Assembly: GCA_002293455.1 (NCBI GenBank) | Contig: DBDH01000080.1 | Span: 20,143-57,351 of the forward strand | Length of the DNA stretch: 37,209 nt | DNA from: Treponema sp. UBA937 | GTDB taxonomy: Bacteria; Spirochaetota; Spirochaetia; Treponematales; Breznakiellaceae | Reading direction: 5' to 3' | Shown here: positions 22,736 to 30,824 of the stretch, piece by piece | Position numbering within the stretch: position 1 is the first letter of the stretch | How the letters are laid out: each line of letters begins with the position of its first letter | Translations under genes and position numbers: made by a program | Notes under the pieces: generated by a model | What the model was told of the DNA's origin: nothing | What the model saw: the letters and a program-made list of their open reading frames with translations, nothing else | Database searches by the model: none

Positions 22736-23905
22736 ATGAAAAAATATTATGATAGTGAAAATGTTTTCTTAAAATTATTGTATTATTGTAATGTTAAAAA
22801 AGAAGTTTATTTTAGGCGTTCTGATGTTACGGAATATTTGATTAATTCTTCCGTATTTGATATACCAAATAAGCAGGGATTTGATGGTAATTTATCTTAT
22901 TTTGGTTATGATATAAAAAACGATATTGATAGCAATCGTATACTTTTATTACGTGGAAGCAAAATAAATGAAAAATGTTTACAAGGTCAGTTAAAAATCA
23001 CAAAAGAAAAATCGAATATTGTCGTGGATGATGAACCGGACATTCTCGATGAAATCGACAAATTAATTAAAAATAAAACGTATGAAGCTAGAGCTTTTTC
23101 TGATAAACAGAATATTATTGATAAATATGGGTTAATAGAATGTTCTTCTAGAATCTATGGCAATAAAAAAATTTACTCGAAAGGAAATGATTTTTACCTT
23201 TTTCCTAGAGTTCTAAGTGATTGTATTAATAATTTTTTGCTATATGAAATTGTAAATACTGATAAATTACATGTACACAACCCTTATATAATATTTCCCA
23301 TTTATGGTGATTCAGGAATTTGTTCTGATGAGAGAATTATCTCATTAGAAGAGCTTGGTGAATTAGATAATGATTTTTGTTATTTTCAATATCGTGACAG
23401 TGATGAAATGATTTCTGAATTTGAAATCCAAAATCGATCCAATGAAAATATCCTTAAATTACTTAATCAACGGAAATATAATCTTGAAGGAAAAGAATCT
23501 ACAAAAAAGGTGTTGAATAATACAAGATTAAATACGAGTGCTTTACGTTCATTAGCTCTTCATCGTGACAATTATAAATGTGCCTTTTGTGGTATAAATG
23601 ACGAAAATTTGTTAATATGCAGCCACATCAAACCTTGGAAAATGAATGATGGGCGATTAGATATTGATAATGTATTGACATTGTGTGTTATGCATGATGC
23701 TTTGTTTGATAAAGGCTATCTTTCATTAGACAAAAATGGAAAAATAATATATTGTTCGGAATCTATACTAGAAGATAAAGGATTGCTTGCTTTTCTAAAT
23801 GAAAGTAATATGGGACTAAACATAAATATTACTTCTTCAATGCAAAAATATCTTTCTTATCACCGAAACAATATTTTCAAAGGGAATAGAAATGGCAGTA
23901 CATAG
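22736..23905 (+). CDS. HNH endonuclease, probable type II restriction enzyme
   Basis: A 389-residue protein. The C-terminal HNH module is clear: YKCAFCGINDENLLICSHIKPW, then DIDNVLTLCVMHDALFDKGY (about residues 280-325), with the first Cys pair, the SH motif, the Asn and the HD. Residues 1-270 are unrecognised and may bind DNA. Ribosome-binding site GGAGG at 22726-22730 selects ATG 22736 over ATG 22724. It overlaps the methyltransferase gene by 14 bases, a typical restriction-modification arrangement. The recognition sequence is unknown. AT-rich, foreign-looking. Confidence 0.87.
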   Translation: MKKYYDSENVFLKLLYYCNVKKEVYFRRSDVTEYLINSSVFDIPNKQGFDGNLSYFGYDIKNDIDSNRILLLRGSKINEKCLQGQLKITKEKSNIVVDDEPDILDEIDKLIKNKTYEARAFSDKQNIIDKYGLIECSSRIYGNKKIYSKGNDFYLFPRVLSDCINNFLLYEIVNTDKLHVHNPYIIFPIYGDSGICSDERIISLEELGELDNDFCYFQYRDSDEMISEFEIQNRSNENILKLLNQRKYNLEGKESTKKVLNNTRLNTSALRSLALHRDNYKCAFCGINDENLLICSHIKPWKMNDGRLDIDNVLTLCVMHDALFDKGYLSLDKNGKIIYCSESILEDKGLLAFLNESNMGLNINITSSMQKYLSYHRNNIFKGNRNGST

Positions 23906-25031
23906 TTTTAATATAATTCCTAATGATGATATTAGCGAAAATGAAGAATATTTAAATAAGCAAATTATTACGTACCTTGGGAATAAGAGGTCTTTATTAG
24001 CTTTTATTGGAGAAGGAATCCATAAAATCTCAAAACGTATCAACAAGAAAAAAATTAAAGCCTTTGATGTTTTTTCAGGTTCCGGTGTTGTTGCAAGATA
24101 TTTAAAGCAATTCTCTGAAAAGATCATTGTGAATGATCTGGAAAAATATTCTCAAGTAATAAATAAATGTTATTTATCAAATAAAAACGATATTAATATG
24201 CGGCAGTTGTTGGAATATTATAACAAACTTATTCATAAATTGGATTCCGAACTATTAGAACCTGGGTTTATTGCGAAGCTATACGCACCCAATAATGATA
24301 AAGTAATAAGAAAAAATGACAGGGTTTTTTATACATACAGAAATGCATGTTATATAGATACGGCTAGAAAATATATTGAAAGCATTCCAGAAGAATACAA
24401 AAATTATGTATTGGCTCCGCTGCTATCCGAAGCCTCAATACATTCAAATACATCCGGAGTATTTAAAGGATTTTATAAAGATTCACTGACAGGTGTTGGA
24501 AAATTTGGCGGAAATAAAGAAGATGCATTGTTAAGGATTTTAGGAAATATAGAAATTCCTTTTCCTATATTCAGTAGCTTCTCTTGTGATTTTGAAATTC
24601 ACAGAGGCGATTCAAATATTATAGCTGAATGTCTTGAAGAAGTTGATGTTGCGTATATCGATCCTCCCTATAACCAACATCCTTATGGATCGAATTATTT
24701 TATGCTCAATCTGATAACTGATTATATAGAACCTGAAAATATTAGCAAGATTTCAGGCATTCCTGAAAATTGGAATCGATCATCATATAATAAAAAAGCA
24801 AAAGCTTATGAATCATTTAGAGAATTAGTAAGTAAAATAAAGGCAAAGTTTTTATTAATATCATTTAATTCAGAAGGTTTTATATCAAAAGATGAAATGA
24901 CAAGTTTGTTAAAGACCATAGGTACTTTTGAGGTATTAGAAACACAATATAACACATTCCGTGGAAGTAGGAATTTGCGAAATCGAAATATCTATGTTAA
25001 AGAGTATCTATATTTGGTTGAAAAAAGATAG
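23892..25031 (+). CDS. DNA adenine-N6 methyltransferase, D12 class
   Basis: A 379-residue methyltransferase. Motifs in order: IITYLGNKRSLLAFI (about residues 25-40), DVFSGSGVVARYL (S-adenosylmethionine-binding motif I, about 58-70), and DPPYNQHPYGSNYFM (catalytic motif IV, Asp near 257). Together with the upstream HNH gene it forms a type II restriction-modification system. The start overlaps the nuclease gene; GGGAATAG upstream is a weak ribosome-binding site. Its stop is nine bases before argG. Confidence 0.93.
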   Translation: MAVHSFNIIPNDDISENEEYLNKQIITYLGNKRSLLAFIGEGIHKISKRINKKKIKAFDVFSGSGVVARYLKQFSEKIIVNDLEKYSQVINKCYLSNKNDINMRQLLEYYNKLIHKLDSELLEPGFIAKLYAPNNDKVIRKNDRVFYTYRNACYIDTARKYIESIPEEYKNYVLAPLLSEASIHSNTSGVFKGFYKDSLTGVGKFGGNKEDALLRILGNIEIPFPIFSSFSCDFEIHRGDSNIIAECLEEVDVAYIDPPYNQHPYGSNYFMLNLITDYIEPENISKISGIPENWNRSSYNKKAKAYESFRELVSKIKAKFLLISFNSEGFISKDEMTSLLKTIGTFEVLETQYNTFRGSRNLRNRNIYVKEYLYLVEKR

Positions 25032-25040
25032 GAGTTTTAC

Positions 25041-26297
25041 ATGAAAAAGAAGATCGTTTTAGCCTATTCCGGCGGACTTGATACTACGGTCATCATCCCC
25101 TGGTTAAAGGAAAATTATGACTGCGATATAGTAGCTGTCTGTGTTGATGTCGGTCAGGAAGCCGATTGGGACACGATTAAGCGGCGCGCGCTGGATACGG
25201 GGGCTGTTTCGTGCTATGTAGCGGACGTAAGAAAGGAATACGTGGAACAGTACGTCTGGCCCGCCCTGAAAGCGAACGCGCTCTATGAAGATAAATATCT
25301 TCTCGGAACATCAACGGCCAGGCCGCTCATCGCTAAGGTTTTGGTGGATTATGCGCGCAAGGAAAACGCTTCCGCCATCGCGCACGGAGCCACGGGGAAA
25401 GGGAACGATCAGGTCCGCTTTGATCTTGGGATTATGGCCTTTGCTCCCGATTTGGAAATCATCGCGCCGTGGAGGACATGGGATATTAAGTCGCGCGAAG
25501 AAGAAATCGAGTACCTTGAAAAAAGGAACATTCCTGTCCCCATGAAGAAAAGCGATTCTTACAGCAGAGATGACAATTTGTGGCACATCAGTCATGAAGG
25601 TCTTGAACTGGAAGACCCCGCCAACGAACCGAATTTTGATACGATGCTCAAGATGACCGTTCCCCCTGAAAAAGCGCCGGACAAAGCCGAATATGTGGAA
25701 GTCGAATTTAAAGCGGGCATCCCTGTTGCGGTGAACGGTGAAGCTATGGACGGCGTAAGCCTTATCAAAAAGTTAAACAGCATCGGCGGGGCTCACGGAG
25801 TGGGGATTGTCGATCTCGTGGAAAACCGCGTTGTGGGTATGAAGAGCCGCGGTGTGTATGAAACGCCCGGCGGCAGTATTCTGTATTACGCTCATCAGGA
25901 GCTGGAACATCTTTGTCTGGACCGGGAAACGTATTCGTTTAAACAAATGGCCGGTCAAAAGATGGCGGAGATCATTTACGGCGGCAGATGGTTTACTCCG
26001 TTGCGGGAAGCGATTGAAGCCTTTGTTGACAGCACGCAAAAAACCGTCAGCGGCAAGGTGAGGCTCAAACTGTACAAAGGATCGATCAGTTCTGCGGGGG
26101 CTTCATCTCCCTATTCTTTGTACAACGCGAGCATTGCCAGTTTTGAAACCGGCGAACTCTACAATCACTTTGACGCGAAAGGATTCATCCGGCTCTACGG
26201 CCTTCCCGTGCTGGTCCGTTCTTTCATGGAACAGGGATTCGTTAAGGGGGAAGCAAAATTGGAAGGCGACGCAAAATCCGCCGGGGTCGCGGGCTAA
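25041..26297 (+). CDS. argG: Argininosuccinate synthase
   Basis: ATP-dependent condensation of citrulline and aspartate. The 418 residues include the N-terminal P-loop-like AYSGGLDT (residues 8-15), ATGKGNDQVRF near 116-126, and the SDSYSRDDNLWHIS segment near 171-184. All conserved regions are present. Ribosome-binding site AGGAG sits at 25031-25035. It is separated from argD by the island and now follows the methyltransferase gene immediately, so it may rely on readthrough from that cassette or an internal promoter. Confidence 0.97.
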   Translation: MKKKIVLAYSGGLDTTVIIPWLKENYDCDIVAVCVDVGQEADWDTIKRRALDTGAVSCYVADVRKEYVEQYVWPALKANALYEDKYLLGTSTARPLIAKVLVDYARKENASAIAHGATGKGNDQVRFDLGIMAFAPDLEIIAPWRTWDIKSREEEIEYLEKRNIPVPMKKSDSYSRDDNLWHISHEGLELEDPANEPNFDTMLKMTVPPEKAPDKAEYVEVEFKAGIPVAVNGEAMDGVSLIKKLNSIGGAHGVGIVDLVENRVVGMKSRGVYETPGGSILYYAHQELEHLCLDRETYSFKQMAGQKMAEIIYGGRWFTPLREAIEAFVDSTQKTVSGKVRLKLYKGSISSAGASSPYSLYNASIASFETGELYNHFDAKGFIRLYGLPVLVRSFMEQGFVKGEAKLEGDAKSAGVAG

Positions 26298-26300
26298 GAC

Positions 26301-27677
26301 ATGGCAAAAGTGTTATGGTCGGGAAGGCTGGAAGACAAACCCGAAGCCGAGGCGTTCGCGTTCCAGGCTTCCATCAACATAGATCAGCGTCTGGCTGAGG
26401 ATGATGTAAGAGGCTCCAGAGCGCATGTCGCTATGCTTGCCGCGCGGGGAATCCTTCCTTCCGATATTGCGGATAAACTCGACAAGGGGCTCGAAGACAT
26501 TGCCGCGGAATTAAACGGCGGAACGCTTGCCGTTGATCCTGATGCCGAAGATATTCATTCTTTTATTGAAGGCGTCCTTACGGAAAGGCTGGGCGATATA
26601 GGGAAGATGGTTCACGCGGGCCGAAGCCGGAACGATCAGGTAGCGCTTGATTTCAGGCTCTATTTGAAACGCTTCGTTCCGGAAATTATCGATGAGATGA
26701 AGCGCACCGTCAACTGTCTTTTGGACAGGGCTGAAGAACACGCGGGAAGCATCATGCCCGGTTACACGCATCTTCAGCGGGCGCAGCCTGTTACACTGGG
26801 GCATCACCTTGCGGCATGGTGCGCGGGACTCGTCCGCGACCTCGGCCGCTTTAGCGATGCCTTAGCACGCCTCGATGAATGCCCCCTCGGAGCCGGAGCT
26901 TTGGCGGGTTCATCACTTCCTTTGGACCGAAACATGACATCCGGTCTTCTTGGGTTTAAGAACCCCACGCTCAATTCCATGGATTCTGTCGCGGACCGGG
27001 ACTTTGCCTTGGAGCTCGCGTCTAGCGCGGCAATCTGTATGGTGCATCTTTCCCGCTTTTGCGAGGATGTCGTTATCTGGGCAAGTGAGGAATTCAAGTT
27101 CATCGATCTGGAAGAAGCCTGGAGCACGGGTTCTTCTATTATGCCCCAAAAAAAGAATCCCGATTTTGCCGAGCTGATTCGGGGAAAGTCGGGGAGGGCA
27201 GCGGGGAATCTTGTAACGCTCCTCACGCTCTTGAAAGGGCTGCCCTATGCGTATGACAAGGATTTGCAGGAAGATAAAGAAGCTCTCTTTGACAGCCTCG
27301 ATACGGTGAAAGTCTGCCTTGCCATGTTCCGCGGCATGATGAAGGGCGCCCGTTTCAATACAGACAGAATGAAGTCCGCCTGTATCGGAGGATTCCTCGA
27401 AGCCACCGATGCTGCCGAATACCTTGTGCGGAAAGGCCTTCCCTTTAGAAGCGCCCATGAAGCCGCCGCTCTTGTAGTCCGCGACTGCGTTGAGGCGGGG
27501 CAGAAAACAATCGCTGAAAGAAGCCTGGAACAATTGAAAACAAGGTGCGCTTTGTTTGAGGCCGATATTTTTGACGCGCTCAAACCCGAGGCCTGCGTTG
27601 CCGCAAGGAACTTACCCGGCGGCCCCGCCAGGGATGAAGTGATGAGGCAGATAAACAAGCTGAGAGAGCGCATGTAG
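26301..27677 (+). CDS. argH: Argininosuccinate lyase
   Basis: Last step of arginine synthesis, releasing arginine and fumarate. The 458 residues contain HAGRSRNDQVALDFRLYLK near 106, YTHLQRAQPVTLGHH near 155 with the catalytic His, and the signature SSIMPQKKNPDFAELIRGK near 276-294. It lies three bases after argG, so the two are co-transcribed. The coding region is followed by an intrinsic terminator at 27695-27742. Confidence 0.97.
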   Translation: MAKVLWSGRLEDKPEAEAFAFQASINIDQRLAEDDVRGSRAHVAMLAARGILPSDIADKLDKGLEDIAAELNGGTLAVDPDAEDIHSFIEGVLTERLGDIGKMVHAGRSRNDQVALDFRLYLKRFVPEIIDEMKRTVNCLLDRAEEHAGSIMPGYTHLQRAQPVTLGHHLAAWCAGLVRDLGRFSDALARLDECPLGAGALAGSSLPLDRNMTSGLLGFKNPTLNSMDSVADRDFALELASSAAICMVHLSRFCEDVVIWASEEFKFIDLEEAWSTGSSIMPQKKNPDFAELIRGKSGRAAGNLVTLLTLLKGLPYAYDKDLQEDKEALFDSLDTVKVCLAMFRGMMKGARFNTDRMKSACIGGFLEATDAAEYLVRKGLPFRSAHEAAALVVRDCVEAGQKTIAERSLEQLKTRCALFEADIFDALKPEACVAARNLPGGPARDEVMRQINKLRERM

Positions 27678-27694
27678 CGCGCGTGTATTTTTTC

Positions 27695-27742
27695 CGGTGG
27701 TTGAGGGCGGTCCGAATGGTTCCCGAAACCACCGATTTTTTT
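27695..27742 (+). terminator. Intrinsic terminator after argH
   Basis: CGGTGGTT (27695-27702) pairs perfectly with AACCACCG (27727-27734) and is followed by ATTTTTTT. The 24-base loop can fold further. The position 18 bases after the argH stop fits the end of the arg operon. Confidence 0.75.
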
Positions 27743-27765
27743 GGCGTGTAGAACGATTTATCGGA

Positions 27766-27834
27766 ATGACTGTAAAAGAAATAAGCAGAGAAGCAATGAA
27801 AATATATAACGAAGGTGAAAAACCCGGAGGATAA
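27766..27834 (+). other. Tiny ORF of 22 codons, uncertain
   Basis: Short open frame (MTVKEISREAMKIYNEGEKP) between the argH terminator and the transporter gene. It has no clear ribosome-binding site. Its amphipathic helical look resembles the start of a larger protein, so it may be a gene fragment. Low confidence that it is translated. Confidence 0.2.
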
Positions 27835-27878
27835 AATACATCTTGTAATGAATGCTCATCCTGTGATACTACAGAGAT

Positions 27879-28784
27879 ATGATTAAATATTCCGGGGAGC
27901 TTGCGGCATTGGGGACCAGCGTAGCTTGGACCTTTACGTCTTTATGTTTTGAATTTGCGGCCAAAAGGATCGGGACTATCGGCCTTAATATTCTGCGTCT
28001 TCTGGCGGCCCTTATCATATACACTATTGTGGGGATTATTTTCCAGGGAGAAGCCCTGCCTTTACAAGAGTCCCCGAAGGTGTGGTTCTGGCTTTCGCTT
28101 TCCGGTCTTGTGGGTTTTGTATTCGGTGATGTGTTTTTGTTTCAGTCTTATATATACATCGGCGCGCGGACGACTCAGTTGATATTTGTTACATCCCCTG
28201 TTATCACCGCGGTGATGGGTTATATTATTTTTGGCGAAACGATTGCTCCGCTGGGAATGCTGGGTATGGCGCTTGTGTTCATTTCCATCATGTTTGTTGT
28301 TGTTTATAAGAAAGCCAGCGGGCAGAATATGCCGTCCCAGAAATCGGTTTATAAAATGAAGGGAATCATCTTTGCGGTTTTGGCGGCGCTTGGTCAATCA
28401 GCCGGATTGATTCTTTCAAAAATCGGTGCGCCCGATTCCAATGCTATGAATGCCGCTCATATCAGAGTGATAGCGGGACTTATCGGTTTTATTATCGTTG
28501 CGTTTATCATTAAAAAGATTGATGAACCCATCCGGGGATTCAAGGATAAACAAGCCCTAAAGATTCTCTCCCTAGGGGCCCTCCTTGGTCCCTTTGCCGG
28601 AGTCAGTTTAGCGCTGGCTGCGATGCAAAGAACATCATCCGGCATTGCGGCAACCTTGATGGGGCTTGTGCCTATCATGGTTTTGCTGCCTGACAGTCTC
28701 ATCAAAAAAGAAAGGATCCGTCCCAAGGAAATTATCGGCGCCGTAGGAGCCGTCATTGGGGCGGCATTAATATTTATACATTAG
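27879..28784 (+). CDS. DMT-superfamily transporter (EamA domain)
   Basis: A 301-residue inner-membrane protein with about ten hydrophobic segments in two EamA repeats (about 8-140 and 160-300). The segments GLVGFVFGDVFLFQ and YIGARTTQLIFVTSPVITAVMGYIIFGE match the first repeat, and GALLGPFAGVSLALAAMQRTSSGIAATLMGLVPIMV the second. Members export or import small metabolites such as amino acids; the substrate is unknown. It follows the arg operon terminator and is probably transcribed separately; the ribosome-binding site is weak (AGAGA). Confidence 0.92.
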   Translation: MIKYSGELAALGTSVAWTFTSLCFEFAAKRIGTIGLNILRLLAALIIYTIVGIIFQGEALPLQESPKVWFWLSLSGLVGFVFGDVFLFQSYIYIGARTTQLIFVTSPVITAVMGYIIFGETIAPLGMLGMALVFISIMFVVVYKKASGQNMPSQKSVYKMKGIIFAVLAALGQSAGLILSKIGAPDSNAMNAAHIRVIAGLIGFIIVAFIIKKIDEPIRGFKDKQALKILSLGALLGPFAGVSLALAAMQRTSSGIAATLMGLVPIMVLLPDSLIKKERIRPKEIIGAVGAVIGAALIFIH

Positions 28785-28795
28785 AATCAACATTA

Positions 28796-28927
28796 AGGAG
28801 TTAGTGTCACCGCTTCGCGGTGCCTTCGATTCATATTGCTGCTCGCGCAGCATAAATAGGAGTTAGTGTCACCGCTTCGCGGTGCCTTCGATTCATGTTG
28901 CTGCTCGCGCAGCACGTTAAGGAGTTA
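28796..28927 (+). repeat. 62-bp tandem hairpin repeat, two copies plus a third start
   Basis: Units start at 28796, 28858 and 28920 (the third truncated after eight bases), exactly 62 bases apart. Each full unit begins AGGAGTTAGTG and contains two perfect hairpins: CACCG-CTTCG-CGGTG (28808-28822) and TGCTGC-TCGC-GCAGCA (28837-28852), repeated in unit 2. The partial third unit supplies the AGGAG ribosome-binding site of pepF. Unit 1 and unit 2 differ at one internal base and in the last five. Confidence 0.9.
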
Positions 28928-28930
28928 TAT

Positions 28931-30730
28931 ATGACATCAGCATCAATCCCGGAACGCAGCAGTGTTTTGAAAGAACACACCTGGGACCTTTCCGCGTTAT
29001 ACGCAAATGATGAAGCCTGGAACGAGGGGCTTGCCGAATATGAAAAGCTTGCCGGGAAGATTCCGGATTTTCAGGGGACCCTTGGCCGGTCCGCGGATCA
29101 TCTTGCGGATTACCTCGATTTTATCAGCAGCTTCGGGATTCTTGAAGAAAGGCTTGCTTACTATGCGGACCTGCGTCAAACCGAAGATGAAGGCGATAAT
29201 ACAGCCCGGACGATGTACGGCAGGTTTATGATGGCTGCCGCTAAGGCCAATGCCGCCGGAGCTTGGGCGTTGCCTGAAATCCAGACAATTCCATCTGAAT
29301 CCATGGAAGCTTTTCTCAAATCTCCGCGCATGGAACAATACCGCGTCTACTTGAAAAAGATTCTCCGCTACAAGCCGCATATTTTAACCGATAAAGAAGA
29401 ACGGATTCTGGCGATTCATGCCGAAGGCGAAGATATTGCCAACGAGACTTTTTCCGTGCTGACTAACGTGGATTTAAATTTTGGAACCGTTGAAACACCC
29501 GATGGAAAAAGGCCTTTGTCGCAGTCTACCTGGTCGGTCTTTATGGAAAGCCCCGACAGGAATCTTCGCAAACAGGCTTACGATCAGTTCTATGATCAGT
29601 TCGCGGCTCATACCACAACCCTTGCGAGCCTCTACGGGGGTTCCGTGAAAAAAGATGTGATAAAAGCCAGAATCAGGAACTTCCCTTCCGCGCGCGCCGC
29701 CGCTCTTTTCCCCGATGATGTTCCAGAAGTTGTGTATGACAACCTTGTAGATACCATCAACAAAAACCTGGAACCGCTTCATCGCTATTATGCGTTACGG
29801 AAAAAAGCGCTCAAGGTTGATGAACTCCGCCATTACGATGTATATGTTCCGATTGTTCCCAAAGCAATCAAAACTACCACTTGGGAGGAGGCTGTGGATT
29901 TACTTTCCAACGCGCTTGCTCCCTTAGGCGGTGAATATGTGGACACGCTTCGCGGCGGTCTTTTGGATGAACGCTGGGCGGACCGTTATGAAAACCAGGG
30001 AAAACGGTCGGGCGCTTTTTCCGCGGGATCGTATACCGGGAATCCCTACATACTTATGAACTACAAAGATGATTCCATTCGGGATGTTTTTACGATGGCG
30101 CATGAAGGCGGCCATTCCATGCATTCATATTATTCGGCAAAGGCAAATCCTTTCATGCATTACGGCTACACAATTTTTGAAGCTGAAGTTGCCAGCACCT
30201 TTAACGAGGAACTGCTTTTTCATTACCTGGAAAAAAATGCCGGCAGCCGTGAACTCAAGGCTTATCTGGTAAATAAACGTGCCGATGATTTGCTTGCAAC
30301 GCTTTATCGGCAAACCATGTTTGCCGAGTTTGAAAAACGGACGCATGAATTGGAAGAATCCGGCACGCCTCTAACCGCCGATGTCCTCCGCGGCGAATAC
30401 CGAAACCTGTTACAGCGTTATTTCGGCCCTGAAATGATCTTTGAAAAAAACAGCGATCTCGAAGGTCTTCGTATCCCGCATTTCTACCGAGCTTTTTATG
30501 TATACAAATACGCCACAGGAGTTTCGGCGGCCTTAGCGCTTTCTTCCCGCGTACTCCAGGGCGGCACTCAGGAACGGGACGATTATTTTGCTTTCTTAAA
30601 ATCCGGCGGCAGCCGCTTCCCCATCGAATCACTTAAGATTGCCGGCGTGGATATGTCGTCGCCGGCGCCGGTGGAAGAAGCCTGCAAGACTTTTGCAAAA
30701 CTGGTAGATGAACTGGAAAGTTTGTTGTAA
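28931..30730 (+). CDS. pepF: Oligoendopeptidase F (M3B metallopeptidase)
   Basis: Cytoplasmic zinc endopeptidase that degrades oligopeptides. The 599 residues are typical of the PepF family. The zinc motif HEGGH is at residues 391-395 (MAHEGGHSMHSYYS), and the third ligand Glu lies in FEAEVASTFNEELLF about 25-30 residues later. The C-terminal RIPHFYRAFYVYKYATGVSAAL region with conserved Tyr and His is intact. The start at 28931 uses AGGAG at 28920-28924, formed by the third start of the 62-bp tandem repeat; upstream in-frame ATGs fall within the repeat. Confidence 0.96.
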   Translation: MTSASIPERSSVLKEHTWDLSALYANDEAWNEGLAEYEKLAGKIPDFQGTLGRSADHLADYLDFISSFGILEERLAYYADLRQTEDEGDNTARTMYGRFMMAAAKANAAGAWALPEIQTIPSESMEAFLKSPRMEQYRVYLKKILRYKPHILTDKEERILAIHAEGEDIANETFSVLTNVDLNFGTVETPDGKRPLSQSTWSVFMESPDRNLRKQAYDQFYDQFAAHTTTLASLYGGSVKKDVIKARIRNFPSARAAALFPDDVPEVVYDNLVDTINKNLEPLHRYYALRKKALKVDELRHYDVYVPIVPKAIKTTTWEEAVDLLSNALAPLGGEYVDTLRGGLLDERWADRYENQGKRSGAFSAGSYTGNPYILMNYKDDSIRDVFTMAHEGGHSMHSYYSAKANPFMHYGYTIFEAEVASTFNEELLFHYLEKNAGSRELKAYLVNKRADDLLATLYRQTMFAEFEKRTHELEESGTPLTADVLRGEYRNLLQRYFGPEMIFEKNSDLEGLRIPHFYRAFYVYKYATGVSAALALSSRVLQGGTQERDDYFAFLKSGGSRFPIESLKIAGVDMSSPAPVEEACKTFAKLVDELESLL

Positions 30731-30748
30731 CGAGTGAATGAGTTTTTT

Positions 30749-30780
30749 GCATTGCGTATTATGTGAATGATACGCAATGC
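30749..30780. terminator. Stem-loop between convergent pepF and Maf genes
   Basis: GCATTGCGTAT (30749-30759) pairs perfectly with ATACGCAATGC (30770-30780), with a ten-base loop, between two converging genes. Neither strand has a U-tract directly after the stem, so it is at best an atypical bidirectional terminator. Confidence 0.4.
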
Positions 30781-30824
30781 ATGTGAAAAAGAGTATGTAA
30801 TATCATTATTACAAGATACGCGCT

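Noticed and set aside
16262..25040. Integrated prophage or integrative element with integrase
   Set aside because: No integrase, phage structural, replication or conjugation gene is present; only cassettes and a decayed transposase remnant are seen.
28796..28927. CRISPR array
   Set aside because: Units are directly tandem with no variable spacers and only two complete copies; each unit is a double hairpin.
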